A DNA stretch of 64,000 nt from NCBI GenBank assembly GCA_037176705.1, contig CM073887.1:63573001-63637000 (forward strand). The letters run 5' to 3'. The translations under genes were made by a program, and so were the position numbers. Below, piece after piece: positions 9,438 to 22,018 of this stretch. A model generated the notes under the pieces. That model did not search any database, was not told the DNA's origin, and was given only the letters and a program-made list of their open reading frames with translations. Within the stretch, counting starts at the first letter, position 1, and every line of letters begins with the position of its first letter. Source of the stretch: Molossus alvarezi (taxonomy: Eukaryota > Chordata > Mammalia > Chiroptera > Molossidae).

Positions 9438-11545
9438 GTGCTGGTTGAGGCCATTGTTCCTTTTCTGAGACCACCCCCACAGAGTTGGCAGGTGGCTGCC
9501 ATATCTGAGTCTCCATCAACCTGACTCACACTGTTTATTCTGCCCTGGTGATTCCCTGAGACCCCCACCTTACCCAAGCCATTTTTTGTGACTTTTCCAT
9601 ACAAATGGCCTCTCTTGCCTCATGTTTTGGACTTTTCTAAAAAACTCTTAAACAAGCAACATCTGGATTCAGCATGCCTCACACCTGTTGCTAAGTGGCC
9701 TCAGACCTGGCACTAGCTGCTGCCAGCCTTGGTTTGAAGCCTAGCCTCTCTGGGGCACCTCTTAGCCTAGCACAAGTGGCAGCTATCTGCAGATTGCTCT
9801 GTAGCTCTGCCGGGTGGCCCCAGGCAGGGCGCAGGTGGTGGCTGACCTTGCACCACCGGGAACCCCAGTGCCACTGTAGCCAGTGGACAGCTTCAGACCA
9901 CTCCAGATTATAACCCCACCACCTCCACCAGTGACACACTCAAGGGATGGACTCGGTGAGCATCGAAGCCCCACTAAAGCAAGTCCTGCTCCATAGGGTT
10001 GACTTCTGCACAGCAGCTCCTGCAGTCAGTGCTCACAGCTGGTCCTCGAAGCCGATTGGCCTGGAGCCAATCCCTCCCAGTGACACCAACAGCAACCAAG
10101 TATCCAGTACTAGAGGACAATGCACACAGCCCACACAGGGGTGCACATTGAGCGCCCAGCTTTGGAGACTGGGGAGGCTGTGCCACTGGGCCCTATAGGA
10201 CACCTACTACACAAGGCCACACTACCACATCTGAGAGATGTAGCAGCTCTACCTGATGCAAAGAAACAAACATAGAGAAGCAGATAATGCAGAGACAAAG
10301 AAACAGGTTCCAAATGAAAGAATAGGAGACATCTCCAGAAAAAGAACTAAGTAAAATAGAGGCAAGAAAATTACCAGATACACAGTTCAAAACAGTGAGA
10401 ACTTCAACACCATAAAATATATAAAAACCATAAATAAGAACCAGTCAGAAATGAAGGATACACTAACTAAATGAAGAATAATTTATAAGGAATCAAAGCA
10501 GAGTAGATAAAACCGAGAATCCAATCAGTGATATAAAATATAAGGAAGCAAAAAGCACCCAGTTAAGACAGCAAAAGTAAACAGAATCCAAAAAATGGAG
10601 ACAGCATAAGGAGCCTCTGGAAAAACTCAAGTGTACCAACATTCACATCATGGGGTGCTGGAAGGAGAAGAGACAGAGCAAAAAATTGGAAAGCTATTTG
10701 AAAAACTAATGATAGAAATCTTTCACCACCTGGTGAACAAAAATAGACAAACATCCAGGAAGCACAGAGTCCCAAACAAGATGAACCCAAAGAGGCTGAC
10801 ACAAAGACACATCATAATAAAAATGCCAAATGTTACAGACAAAGAGAGAATCTTAAAAGCAGCAAGAGAAAGACCGTTAGTTACCTACAAGGGAGCTCCC
10901 ATAAAACTGTGAGCTTATTTTTCAACAGAAACTTTGCAGGCCGGAAGGGAGTGGCGAGAAATATTCGAAGTGATGAAAAGCAAGAACCTACAACCAAGAT
11001 CACTCTACCAGCAATGCTATAATTTAGAATCAAAGGACAGATAAAGAGCTTGCCAGACAAAAAGCCAAAGAAGTTCACCACCATCAAACCAGTATTACAA
11101 GAAATGTTAAAGGGTCTTCTTTAGGAAGAAGAAGAAAAAAGATTTAAAATATTAAACAATGAAATGGCAACAAATTCTTATCTATCAAGAATTGAATCTA
11201 AAAAACAAAATAAACAAGCATAACACAAACAGACCCATAGACACAGAGAACATTTTGATGGTTGCCACATGGTACAGAGACAATTTGATAGTTGCCACAT
11301 GGTAAGGGGGTTGGAAGAATGGGTGAGAAAGGTGAATGGATTGAAGTACACATTGGTAGTTACAGAACAGTCATTGGAACAGTACAGTACAGTACAGTAA
11401 ATATAGTAAATGATACTCTAATAACTATGCATTGTGCAGATGGTTGCAAGGTTTATCTGGATGATCACTTAGTAAGTTATGCAATGTCTAATCGCTGTGG
11501 TGTACCTAAAAATAACTTTTTTTAATTAAAAAATTTTAAGTGACA
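9438..11545 (+). mobile_element. HAL1-like half-LINE-1, copy 2 (older)
   Basis: It abuts the A-tail of copy 1. Its 5' UTR (9438-10312) aligns with copy 1 from gtgctgg onward (copy 1 position about 6909) but lacks copy 1's 320 bp block. A decayed ORF1 (about 10313-11100) follows, then directly atggcaacaaattcttatct and a 3' UTR. The 3' end (gtaagttatgcaatgtctaa, gtgtacctaaaaat) belongs to a different 3' UTR subfamily, also seen at 29222-29407. No ORF2 is present. Confidence 0.75.
10313..11100 (+). pseudogene. L1-type ORF1 of HAL1-like copy 2 (decayed)
   Basis: Similarity to ORF1p runs throughout. The clearest open part is 10631-10912, with RLTQRHIIIKM, ERILKAARERP and VTYKGAPIKL. Stops and shifts interrupt both ends, more than in copy 1, in line with greater age. 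Confidence 0.7.
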
Positions 11546-12879
11546 CTGATAAATACAGCTGGGGGGGTGACAAAATAAATAAATACGTAAATAAAAGAAT
11601 GCATTCCATTGTCTCTGAGAGGTTTGAGATTCTCTTTCTTATAGTTTCTCTTTAAGGTGGGATTATCAACAAACACACACAAATTAGAAAGTAGGTGTTC
11701 ACAAGAAAGAGAGTGGCCCCAGAGGCCTGAGTTTTAAGAGGGGCAGAGATTCTCGGGGGGATGGAAACATGGCTCCAGAGGTGCAGCCTGAGCATCAGAT
11801 GGCTGCTGCCCATCTGCAGACAAAGATGCGAGAAAGAAAACTAGGTAGAGGGCAGAAAGGTAAGCAAGACGGGGGAGAGGGGCTGGAAAGTGAAGGATAT
11901 TACAAAGTTTTTTTAGTAAACCTAGTTTTCCAATTGCAGGCACAAGGGACAGAGGAAAGTTTTCCAGTGATCTCCCTTATGTTCCAGTTTCTTGAGTGCT
12001 GGTTTTCTTTTTAATTTATCAAGGCATTTACCCAACTTAGAATTATCTTTTTCCTAAGGGAGGTGATGGTAGCCTCTTGATTTTATTTAGAGCTCTCAAG
12101 TCACCAGTTTTTTAAAAAAAGTTTCCCATGGTTTCTCAGAGGAACAGCATTTTCTTTGTTCAACTTGAGCTCATAAATAAACGTGCTTTAGGGTTGCAAA
12201 GGAACCCCATCTTAGCCAACAGAGCTTGAGATCAGTTTGTGTGATCTTTGTCCAGAGTCAAGCCAACTGCAATTCTCTGAACCATAATTTTGATGCATGT
12301 AATCAGCCAAAGTCCCACATGATGGCTGATTAGCATGTGAAAATTTAGAACATGGGTTAGCCACTTTGCACGCCTCCTTATAGGCAAGTGCCCTCCCCCC
12401 TGTGCCTATTAGTGTGAGCATCCTCACAGACCTAGTTTTCGAATTGCAGGCACAAGGAAGAGAGGAAAGTTTTCCAGTGAACATCCTCATATGGACAAGG
12501 CCTAGTCCTAACCTGGATAATACCCTCCCTGGTACCAAATGCAATGAAGACAAGCCCTCCCTGAAGGATACCCCATCCATGGTGCCAAACATGACTGAGG
12601 GATATCCCTCCTAGGCACCAAACCCAAATTGTAGGGAGGGGTCCTTCTCTGTCCAAACATTTGAACTGAGATCACCAGATGAGGGTCCTCTACCTAAAAC
12701 AAACAAAGTTTCCAGGACTCAACCACAAGTGTGGGAAATCCTGGATCTGAGAGGACTTTTCTGAGATTCTCAGGCACCTCTGGGAAGATAACTTGAGCAT
12801 AAGGGGCTTGAACAGGTGCTCAACAGATCAAACACTTCATCCTCTCTTTATGTACTCTTATCATATAGTCTTTTCCTTC
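11546..12879. other. No recognised feature, apart from a 55 bp direct repeat
   Basis: Apparently single-copy sequence. A word of about 55 bp (cctagtttt-c-aattgcaggcac, then agaggaaagttttccagtga) occurs at 11920-11973 and again at 12428-12481. Three short ggnnccaaa words lie at 12531, 12581 and 12614. No open frame has recognisable protein similarity. Confidence 0.4.
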
Positions 12880-13070
12880 AAAGTGTCTTTCATACCCGTG
12901 GCTTTACATTTGTAAGTTTGATTGTTTGATTATTTTTTTTTCTCACTCACTAAACTGTACAAAGATTGTGTGTGTATTTGCTCCCTAATCTCCAGCATCT
13001 GGCACAGTGCCATGCCCATTTAAAACACTCACTAATTATCTGTTAAGTAAGTAAACAAGTGAATAAATAT
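12880..13070 (+). mobile_element. L2 3' end
   Basis: Order of blocks: ctcactcactaaactgtaca, then ctccagcatctggcacagtg, then an acactcactaattatctgtt terminus. This matches the L2 3' UTR. Confidence 0.75.
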
Positions 13071-13279
13071 TAAAATGAAAAAATAAACCAAAAAAATCAC
13101 AATTTGGGTTTTTTAGGGTTTTAATCAGCTTTTAACAGAATATCACCATTATATTTCCATATTCAGAGCTTTCTAATTTTATTATTACCTCCATGGCTCA
13201 CAATCTGCTGACATGCCCCCCAAAATACTAATAATGCACAATTCACATGGGATTTTTAGCCATCATTGAGCTTTCACAT

Positions 13280-13400
13280 TCATTTCTACATTTCACTCAA
13301 TTGTCTGACACAGAACCTGAAACTGGAAATGCCTCACAGTCAACAAGATGGAAAGTTAGGGCTGGAATTCTGACCGCACCAAGGCTCCTGGAATATCTGA
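13280..13400 (-). mobile_element. Possible MIR fragment
   Basis: Weak matches to the reverse complement of the MIR core: cctgaaactgga, cctcacagtcaacaagatgg and gggctggaattctgacc. Divergence is high. Confidence 0.4.
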
Positions 13401-14079
13401 AAAGGAAAGATAAAGAACTAGAAATTGGGTCATTCTGAAAGCCCCTGGGTAAAGATATCTAAAAATAGAGGTATCTCTCCAACCCAAAACAAAAACACAG
13501 ATTTAATTTATTAAAAGGTTTATTGTGTTAGATTGTGTCACATCTATTTAATCAGGGTGTATGTCTGATACGAAAGTATAAAAATTAGAAGAAGAAAAAC
13601 TCAGTCATTCCAATTCCATAGCTTAGACAGTAACCCTCACCAGTTTTTCCTTTATTTACCTGTTTTTTGATTATTCTTTATATCAGCATCAACTTAACAC
13701 GGACTCTCCTATTTTCTGTCTACACAATGAAATTTAGCACTCCACTACCCAACTGGCTCTCAGTGTTTCCTATATATACTTTTAGTTTGAAGACTAAAAT
13801 ATAAATAGGTACAAACTATGTCTAAGCACAACTCTGTGGCTTCTATGGATCATATGAGCCAACCACCTTTTTTTACAGAAGTCATTGGGCACTAATCTCA
13901 AAATAGATGACTGAGAAACTGAGCCGAGATTTTGTCTTTCAGTTAGAAAGACAAAAATTGGAGTCCTGAGTACACCAATGAAGGAGAGCCCTGGAAATTC
14001 CCCTTCCTTGGTTTGGGTACCCCCCAAAATCTATACACCATAAATAAATGAATCTTCACAATAGCAGAAGTCCTGCTTC
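13401..14079. other. No recognised feature
   Basis: AT-rich, apparently single-copy DNA without a supported gene or named repeat. Confidence 0.4.
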
Positions 14080-14631
14080 AAATCATCCCAATCTTTAAAT
14101 TTAGGTTAAAATTGTCCAGCATTTCTAGCAGTACTAGCTTCCTGCTAGAAGCAAAAATATATCCTCCCTAAAGTAAGACAATCTTAGACCTCACTTTACC
14201 TGATATTTTTTCAAATACAATTTCTGGAAGTCAATAAAAATTTAGCCAAGCAGAAGAAGAAATAAGACAAAGGGATAACAAACAAAGAGAAAAAAATACA
14301 ATGTAAGCAAACTCACCTGGGATGCAAGTGAGACAGAGAATATGTTTAATATGTTTAAAGAGATAATAGGTATAACTGAAAAATTAAACATGGAACTGGA
14401 AACTATTAAAAAGAACCAAGTTGAAAAATATAATAATCAAAATTAAAACCCTATGATTTTACCAGTACAGAAAACCCAGTTGAAGAGAGAGTTAATGAAC
14501 TGGAATATAGATTAGAAAAAAATATGCAGAATAAAACATGACTAAAAAAAAGAATTTATTTATTTATTTTTTACATAGAGGAGACCCAAAACAATATGAC
14601 CATATTGCAAATGTATTTAAAAAATGAAACT
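14080..14631 (+). mobile_element. Ancient L1M fragment (5' of ORF1 and ORF1)
   Basis: Recognisable old-L1 words include atatgtttaatatgtttaaa, tggaactggaaactattaaa and gttaatgaactggaatatag. It is the target of the younger L1 at about 14895 and probably continues past 19735. Confidence 0.65.
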
Positions 14632-14880
14632 TGCCCTGGCCAGTTTGGCTCAGCGGTTAGAGCGTCGGACTGCGGTCCGGAGAGACCCGGGTTCGGTTCC
14701 CGCTAAGGGCACATACTTCGGTTGCAGTTTGTCCCCAGCCCTGGTTGGTCATGCGGGTGGCAGCCACTCGATGTGTCCCTTCACGTCGATGTTTCTCACT
14801 ATCTCTCCCTTCCTCTCTCTCCCCCTCACTCTATCTCTACAAAAAATGGAAAAATATCCTCGGGTAAGAATAAAAAAAAA
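14632..14880 (+). mobile_element. Ves SINE (young, full length)
   Basis: The head is cctggccagtttggctcagc, with an A box at tggctcagcggttagagcg and a B box at gggttcggttcccgc. The cagtttgtccccagccctgg segment, a CT tract and an A-tail follow. It is flanked by a perfect 12 bp duplication aaaaatgaaact (14620-14631 and 14881-14892). It shares the cgctaagggcacgtacctcgg-type segment with SINEs at 24581, 30872 and 34738, marking one recent subfamily. Confidence 0.95.
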
Positions 14881-14894
14881 AAAAATGAAACTCA

Positions 14895-15560
14895 TTAAAA
14901 ACACATTGGAAGGTCTAAAAAGCAGAGTAGGGGAAACTGAGGACTGGATCAGTGAATTAGAAGACAGGCCAGAAAAAATCAACCAATCAGAAAACCAAAA
15001 GGAAAAAAGGATTAAAAAACAGGAAGACAGCTTAAAAGAACTGTGGGACAACTGGAAACAGAATAATATTCGCATCATAGGAGGCCCTGAATAAGAAGAA
15101 AATAATCAAGGGTTAGAGAATATATTCAAAGAAATAGTGACAGAAAACTTTCCTTATTAGGTGAAGAAAGAAGGCATTCAAGTTCAAGAAGCACAGAGAG
15201 CCCCAAGTAAGAAGAACCCAAACAGGCCCACACCAAGACACATAGTAATCAAACTGCCAAAAATTAAAGACAAAGAGAGAATCCTAAAAGCAGCAAGAGA
15301 TAAGCAACAGGTTACCTACAAAGGAAACCCCATAAGGCTCTCATCTGACTTCTCACAAGAAACACAACAGGCCAGAAGGGAATGGCATGAAGTAATCAAG
15401 GTCATGAAAAACAAGGATCTGAATCCAAGACTACTCTACCCAGCAAGGCTATCATTAAAAATAGAAGGTCAAATAAAGAGCTTCCCAGACAAAAAAAAAG
15501 GCTAAGGGAATACATTAGCACCAAACCAGCACTGCAAGAAATGTTAAAAGGACTGCTGTA
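14895..15560 (+). pseudogene. L1 ORF1 C-terminal part
   Basis: Contains SLKELWDNWKQNNIRIIGG (up to about 15090), a stop at about 15091, then a second open part 15161-15505 with RPTPRHIVIKL, RILKAARDKQ and LNPRLLYPARLSL. This is ORF1p sequence lacking its N-terminus because of the 5' truncation. Confidence 0.8.
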
Positions 15561-15606
15561 ATTACCAGGAGAAATGGGAAGAAAAATAGAACCACACTAA
15601 ACAAAA

Positions 15607-18600
15607 ATGGCAATAAATAAGTACATATCCATAATCACCTTAATTGTAAATGGATTGAATGCTCCCATAAAAAGACACAGAGTAGCTGATTGGATAAGAA
15701 AGCATGACTGATCTATATGTTGTTTACAAGAGACCCACCTCACAACAAAAGACTCACATAGATTGAAAGTGTAGGGATGGGGAAAAAATCTTCCAAGCAA
15801 ACGGAAAAGAAAAAAAAGCTGGGGTAGCAATACTCATATCTGATAAAATAAATTTCTGAATGAAGGCCATAATTAGAGACAAAGAAGGCCACTACATAAT
15901 ACTGAAAGGATCTATCCAACAGGAAGATATAACCTTCATAAACATATATATGCACCCAATATAGGAGCACCAAAATATATAAAAAATATTTTGGAGGACT
16001 TCAAAGGAGAAATCGATAGCAATACAATCATAACAGGGGACTTCAACACCCTGCTGACATCGCTGGATAGATCCTCTAGGCAAAAAATTAGCAAGGAAAC
16101 AGAGACTCTAAATGAAGCACTAGACCAAATGGATTTAATAGTTATCTACAGAGAACTACACCCCAAAACTACAGAATTCACCTTCTTCTCAAGTGCACAT
16201 GGGACATTCTCAAAGATAGACCACATGTTAGGGCACAAACTAAGTCTCTACAAGTTCAAGAAGACTGAAATCATATCAAGCATCTTCTCAGATCACAATG
16301 GCATGAAACTAGAAATCAATTGCAAGAGGAACATACAAAGACATTTGAACACATGGAAGCTAAACAGCATGTTATTAAACAATGAATGGGTCACTGAGGA
16401 GATCAAGGAAGAAATAAAAAACTTCCTAGAAACCAATGAAAATGAAGACACAACAACACAAAATCTATGGGATGCAGCAAAAGCAGTTCTGAGAGGGAAG
16501 TTCATAGCACTACAGGCCTACCTCAAAAAAGAAGAAAAATCTCTAATAGACTATTTAACCTCACAACGTAAAGAACTAGAGAGCAAACAAAAAGAAAACC
16601 CCAGAGCAAGTAGAAGGAAGAAAATAGTAAAGATCAGAGCAGAAATAAATGACATAGAGACCAAAAAAAACAATTCAAAGGATCAATAAAACAAAGAGCT
16701 GGTTTTTCAAAAAGATAAACAAGATTGATGGATCCTTAGCTAGACTAACCAGGAAACAAAGAGAGAGAACCCAAATACACAGAATCAGAAATGAAAGAGG
16801 AGAGATAACAACTGACACCACAGAAATACAAAAGATCACTCACAACTACTATGAACAATTATATGGCAACAAATTCGACAATCTCTAAGCGAAATGGACA
16901 AATTGCTAGAAACACATAGTCTCCCAAAACTAGATCAGGAAGAGATAGAAAACTTGAACAGACCAATAACAACAGAAGAAATTGAAGATGTAATCAAGAC
17001 TCTCCCAGCTAACAAAAGCCCAGGCCCGGATGGCTTCCCGGGGGAGTTTTACCGAACATTCAAAGAAGAACTAATACCCATTCTCCTCAAACTATTTCAA
17101 AAAATTCAAATAGAAGGAAGACCTCCAAACTCGTTTTATGAAGCCAGCATAATTTTAATTCCAAAACCAGAAAAAGACACTACAAAGAAAGAAAACTACA
17201 GGCCAATATCCCTGATGAACATAGATGCCAAAATCCTGAACAAAATACTAGCAAATCAGATCCAGCAATACACCAAAAAAAAGTATCCACCATGACCAAG
17301 TGGGATTCATCCCAGAGATGCAAGGCTGGTACAATATTCGCAAATTCATAAATGTGATACACCACATAAATAAAATGAAGAATAAAAACCACACCATAAT
17401 ATCAATAGATGCTGAAAAAGGCTTCGACAAAATCCAGCATCCATTTCTGATAAAAACGCTCAGCAATGTGGGAATAGAGGGATCATATCTAGACATAATA
17501 AAGGCCCTATATGAAAGACCTACAGCCAACATCATACTCAATGGGCAAAAACTAAAAGCATTTCCCTTAAGAACAGAAACAAGGCAAAGATGCCCACTTT
17601 CGCCACTCCTATTTAACACAGTACTGCAACACTTAGCCACAGCAATCAGACAGGAAGAAAAAATAAAAGGGATCCAAATTGGAAAGGAGGAAGTGAAATT
17701 GTCATTATTTGCAGATGACATGATACTCTATATAGAAAACCCCAAAGACTCCATCAAAAGTTTACTAGACTTAATAAATGAATTTGGCAAAGTAGCAGGA
17801 TACAAAATTAATGTCAAGAAATCAATGGCATTCTTTTACACCAATGATGAACTCACAGAAAGAGAAACTAAGCAAAAAATCCCATTTACTATTGTGGCAA
17901 AAAAATTAAGATACCTAGGAATAAACTTAACCAAAGAAATAAAGGACCTATTCGCAGAAAACTACAGGTCATTGAAAAAAGAAATAGAGGAAGATATAAC
18001 AAAGTGGAAGCACTTACCCTGTTCATGGATTGGGAGAATGAACATCATTAAAATGTCGATACTACCCAAAGCCATCTATAGATTCAACGCAATCCCCATC
18101 AAAATACCAATGGCATACTTCATAGAATTAGAAAAATTATTTCAAAAGCTCATATGGAACCAAAAAAGGCCTCGAATAGCCACAGCAATGTTGAAAAGGA
18201 AGAACAAAGTTGGAGGGATCACAATACCAGATTTCAGGTTATACTACAAAGCCACTGTAATCAAAACAGCCTGGTACTGGCACAAGAACAGGCATATAGA
18301 CCAGTGGAACAGAACAGAGAACCCAGAAATGGACCCAAGGCAATATGCTCAATTAATATTTGACAAAGGTGGCAAGAGCATACAGTGGAGTAAGGACAGC
18401 CTCTTTAATAAATGGTGCTGGGAAAATTGGACAGCTACTTGGAGAAAAATGAAACTAGACCATCAACTTATACCCTACATGAGAATAAACTCAAAATGGA
18501 TAAAAGACTTAAATGTAACTCATGAATCCATAAAAATCCTAGAAGGGACTGTAGGCAACAAAATTTCAGATATCATACGCAGCAGAATTTTTACTGACAC

Positions 18601-19438
18601 ATCACCTAAGGCAATAGAAACAAAGGAGAAAATGAACACATGGGACTACATCAAAGTCAAAAGCTTCTGCACAGCGAAAGATACAATCATCAAAACGGAA
18701 AGGCTACCCACTGTATGGGAGAGCATAATTGCCAATGATATATCAGATAAGGGGTTAATTTCCAATACATATAGAGTTATCTTACAACTCCACAAAAGGA
18801 AGACAGAGAACCCAATTAAAAAATGGGCAGAGGAACTAAATAGAGACCTCTCCAAACAGGACATACAAATGGCTAAGAGACATATGAAGAAATGCTCATC
18901 ATCACTAATCATCAGAGAGATGCAAATTAAAACAACAATGAGGTGTCACCTCACACCTGTCAGAACGGCCGCCATCAACAAATCATCAAACAACAAGTGT
19001 TGGCGAGGGTGTGGAGAAAAGGGGACTCTAGTACACTGCTGGTGGGAATGCAGACTGGTGCAGCCACCATGGAAAACAATATGGTGTCACCTCCAAAAAT
19101 TAAAAATTGAACTTCCATTTGACCCAGTGATCCCACTTCTAGGAATATACCCTAAGAAGCCTATAACACCAATCAGAAAGAATATATGTACCCCCATGTT
19201 TGTAGCAGCACTATTTACAATAGCTAAGATCTGGAAACAGCCCAAATGTCCATCAGTAGACGAGTGGATAAAAAAGCAGTGGTACATATACACAATGGAG
19301 TACTACGCAGCTGTAAGAAAGAATGACCTTTTATCCTTTGAGACTACATGGAGGGACCTGGAAAGTATCATCCTAAGCGAAACAAGCCAAACAGAGAAAG
19401 ACAAGTATCATATGATCTCACTTATTTGTGGAATATAA
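15607..19438 (+). pseudogene. L1 ORF2 (endonuclease-reverse transcriptase), nearly continuous
   Basis: ORF2p nicks target DNA and reverse-transcribes L1, HAL1 and SINE RNA. The start at 15607 gives MAINKYISIITLI, as in relatives. The endonuclease part (15607-16690) has early stops, then an open 232-codon piece (15991-16689). An extra A in the run at 16663-16670 shifts the frame. A second open piece at 16894-17295 holds [12 protein letters not shown] and [18 protein letters not shown]. The A8 run at about 17275-17283 shifts it again. The last piece, 17300-19438, is open for 712 codons. It carries the RT box FADD (17708-17719), RT motifs, the C-terminal Cys-rich segment ([18 protein letters not shown]) and the natural stop. 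Total length matches full ORF2. It cannot encode one protein because of the shifts and stops. Confidence 0.9.
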
Positions 19439-19740
19439 TGATCATAACAGTCTGAGGAAGGGGGTAGTCCCAGAGATGCAGAAGTGGGGTACAGACTGAC
19501 AATCCCCTAAATAGGGGGGTGGTGGGGAAGAGATAAACCACGGAACTTATATGCATGTGTGCATGAACAGTGGACATGGACAACAAACTGGGGAAAGTGC
19601 AGGAAGGGAGGGGGAGGGGGGAATCAGTGGGGGAAACAGGAGAAACATCTGTAACAAAAATTAATTAATAAAAAAATAAAATAAAATAAACATCTGTAAC
19701 AAAAACTAATATATAAAAAATTTTAAAAAAGTAAAACTCA

Positions 19741-20221
19741 TTGAAGAGGGGGGAGGAAAAAGTTGCTGCTCTATGTAACTGCAAATAAATGGACTCTGTT
19801 AGACTGAAAGCAAAAGAAACCGTACATAAGCACTGTTTTGGGGTTGGTTAAGTTGTGTCCCACAGTACACAGGTTAACAACTCTGAATTTGCTATACATG
19901 CACACTGAAAATGAACAATTAAGTAAATAAATGCAGACAGTTGGAACAGGTTTCTCAGGAGTTCACAGATAAGCAAGGGGAGGAAGCTAGAACAATCCAT
20001 GTGTTAATAGTAGGGATACTAGTATAAACGTATATGTAGCTTAATATAGAAAATGATGGTCACTCTATCTGTATGTTTATATATAGACTATAGATTATTT
20101 ATAGATATGTACATATACACAGGTTAGTATACACATGTATGTTCTTGCCTTGTCAGATGAGAGAGACTAGCGACAATGTCACTGTAGTAACAATGAGCAT
20201 ACCTAGCTCTGAGATATAATA
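19741..20221. other. No recognised feature, AT-rich flank
   Basis: Probably continues the old L1M target in part. A cluster of ta-rich words (20085-20130) is present. No gene is seen. Confidence 0.35.
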
Positions 20222-20500
20222 CAGTCGTCCCTCACCACTTCGCACTTCGACTTTCGCGGCTTCACTCAATCACGTTTTTTTCAAATATATTCATTAAAAA
20301 ATTGATCGGGACAGTGAAAATGATAGTGCGTGCACTCGGTTGTCTGAGTCAATTATACAGCCCTGTGTTACAATTAAAATTAAAATTACTGTACGTATGG
20401 ACTGTAGGCCTATGTATTCGAGCACCCCAGGAATCCTTCAACGCCAGGTGCAACTGTTGGAGTCTGGAACGGATTAACCACGATAAATGAGGGACGACTA
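20222..20500. mobile_element. Tigger-like (Tc1/mariner superfamily) MITE
   Basis: The left end cagtcgtccctca and the right end tgagggacgact are inverted repeats (about 12-13 bp perfect, weaker beyond). The CG-rich subterminal text (acttcgactttcgcggc; ggattaaccacgataaa) is typical of pogo/Tigger non-autonomous elements. A TA precedes the left end. At 279 bp it has no transposase frame. Confidence 0.75.
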
Positions 20501-20639
20501 CCATTATCTAAAACACAAACAAAAAACCACAGGGCTCCTCTGAGAAATGGTTGATCCTGAGACTGGGGCAGAAAATATTATAAATAAGCCTGGAAGAAGC
20601 TATTGTAGTGCTAAAATATAATGAGGTGCTTTTTAAAAA
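20501..20639. other. No recognised feature
   Basis: Short spacer between the MITE and the L1M 3' UTR. Confidence 0.3.
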
Positions 20640-21290
20640 AGCACAAAAACAGTAAACCCACAATGATGGTATTATCAAAGAAACACAAGAAGCCCATGCA
20701 GAGTTGCATTATAACTTAAATATAAAATAAATGTTCAAAACATAAATAAATGATTAAATTAAAAAAATGGGAAAGAAGAGACAAAACTCCAATGGAGAAA
20801 AATTTCAAATAATTTATGTATATATTTTGCCCTCAAAGAGGAGCATAACTCCCACTCCTGAGTGTGGGCCACGCACAGTGACTTCTCTCCAAAGAGTACT
20901 GTGTGGAAAGGGGAAAAAAGAGTAGCCTTTTAGTGAAAAAACCTGGCAACTACTGCCTCAGTTAAATGATCAAGGTTAACATCAAAAGTGGTAAGTCCTG
21001 CTGATGGTGTGATTTGACATGATAAAAAAGGCACTAGACCTCTGTGGTTTTCCTCCCAAAGCCCACAACTCTAGCCTAATCATGAGAAAAACACCAGCCA
21101 AAAGGCACCTAAGGACACAAGACTACATGTAATATGGTATCCTAAAGGGGATCTTAGAACAGTTAAAGGACACTAGATAAAAACTAAGGGAATCTGAATA
21201 AATTATGGACTTTAGGTAATAAAAATATATCAATATTGGTTTATTAATAAATATTGACTATAAATTATTATAATGTCTGGGGAAATTTAA
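20640..21290 (+). mobile_element. Ancient L1M 3' UTR
   Basis: Blocks in order match old L1M 3' UTRs: aatgatcaaggttaacatca, cctctgtggttttcctccca, aatcatgagaaaaacacca, aatgtaatatggtatccta, aatctgaataaattatggac and a tatcaatattggtttatta block. Confidence 0.7.
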
Positions 21291-22018
21291 AATAAATGTA
21301 GAATTAAAATATGTGATATTAGCAGCATATTAGTTGGAAAGTTGGCAAATTCATTATCCAGGAAGGAAAAATATATTATTTTATATGGATTGTATTATTT
21401 GTCCAATAATAGTAATAATAAATTTTGTGATGATGAAATGCTTATAATTTTCTCTGGAAAAAAATGCAACTGCTGAGAACTATATTTTTTATAAATAAGA
21501 TTAATATGACCTCAATAAATTAGAATGTCAGTCCATGGTCCCTAGATAAGTAAGGCTTTCCTGATTTGGAAGCCCAAGCAACAAATCTTGCTTTAATATC
21601 TCTTAGTACTTACAGCAACATGCTTACAAAACATAAAACACAGTTCAGAAACAGCCTTCCCTTGAAAAAGTAAAAAAAAAAACAAAAAACAAAGAAAACT
21701 TAGATGTCCAGCTCTGCTTCTGAATCTATACATTTATTTTACAACTTTTAGAGAAAGTGGGTTGCACTTGTGTACTATTCCTCCCAAGAACAGAATGGAA
21801 ATTTTAAATTCTGAGCTGCAAGATGGTTGCCATGTCCTGTCACAGATCTGGCACCAGTTAAATGAAGCAAGACAGTGACATGAGAATGTTTTTAACATTT
21901 CAAAGAACACAAGGATTTGTGGGTTTTTTTTCTGTGGGTGGGGCAAAAACTGAATGAAATATTTTAGTCATATCAAAAGAACACAAGTTAACATTTCAGA
22001 GCTACTTAATCCATTCAT
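21291..22018. other. No recognised feature
   Basis: AT-rich, apparently single-copy sequence. No supported gene or named repeat. Confidence 0.35.

Larger units (their letters stand above)
14895..19735 (+). mobile_element. LINE-1, 5'-truncated, with most of ORF1 and all of ORF2
   Basis: The element starts inside ORF1 (acacattggaaggtctaaa) and runs through ORF1, ORF2, a G-rich 3' UTR (19440-19660) and an A-rich tail with taacaaaaattaattaataa. A target duplication around atgaaactcatt (before) and gtaaaactcatt (about 19732-19743) is visible. A Ves SINE later inserted at its 5' junction. It belongs to the same subfamily as the full-length L1 at 57252-63042. Confidence 0.9.

Noticed and set aside
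14632..14715. tRNA gene-like sequences with A and B boxes in many places
   Set aside because: They are heads of Ves SINEs, with tails and target duplications. No cloverleaf with a proper anticodon arm and acceptor pairing stands alone.
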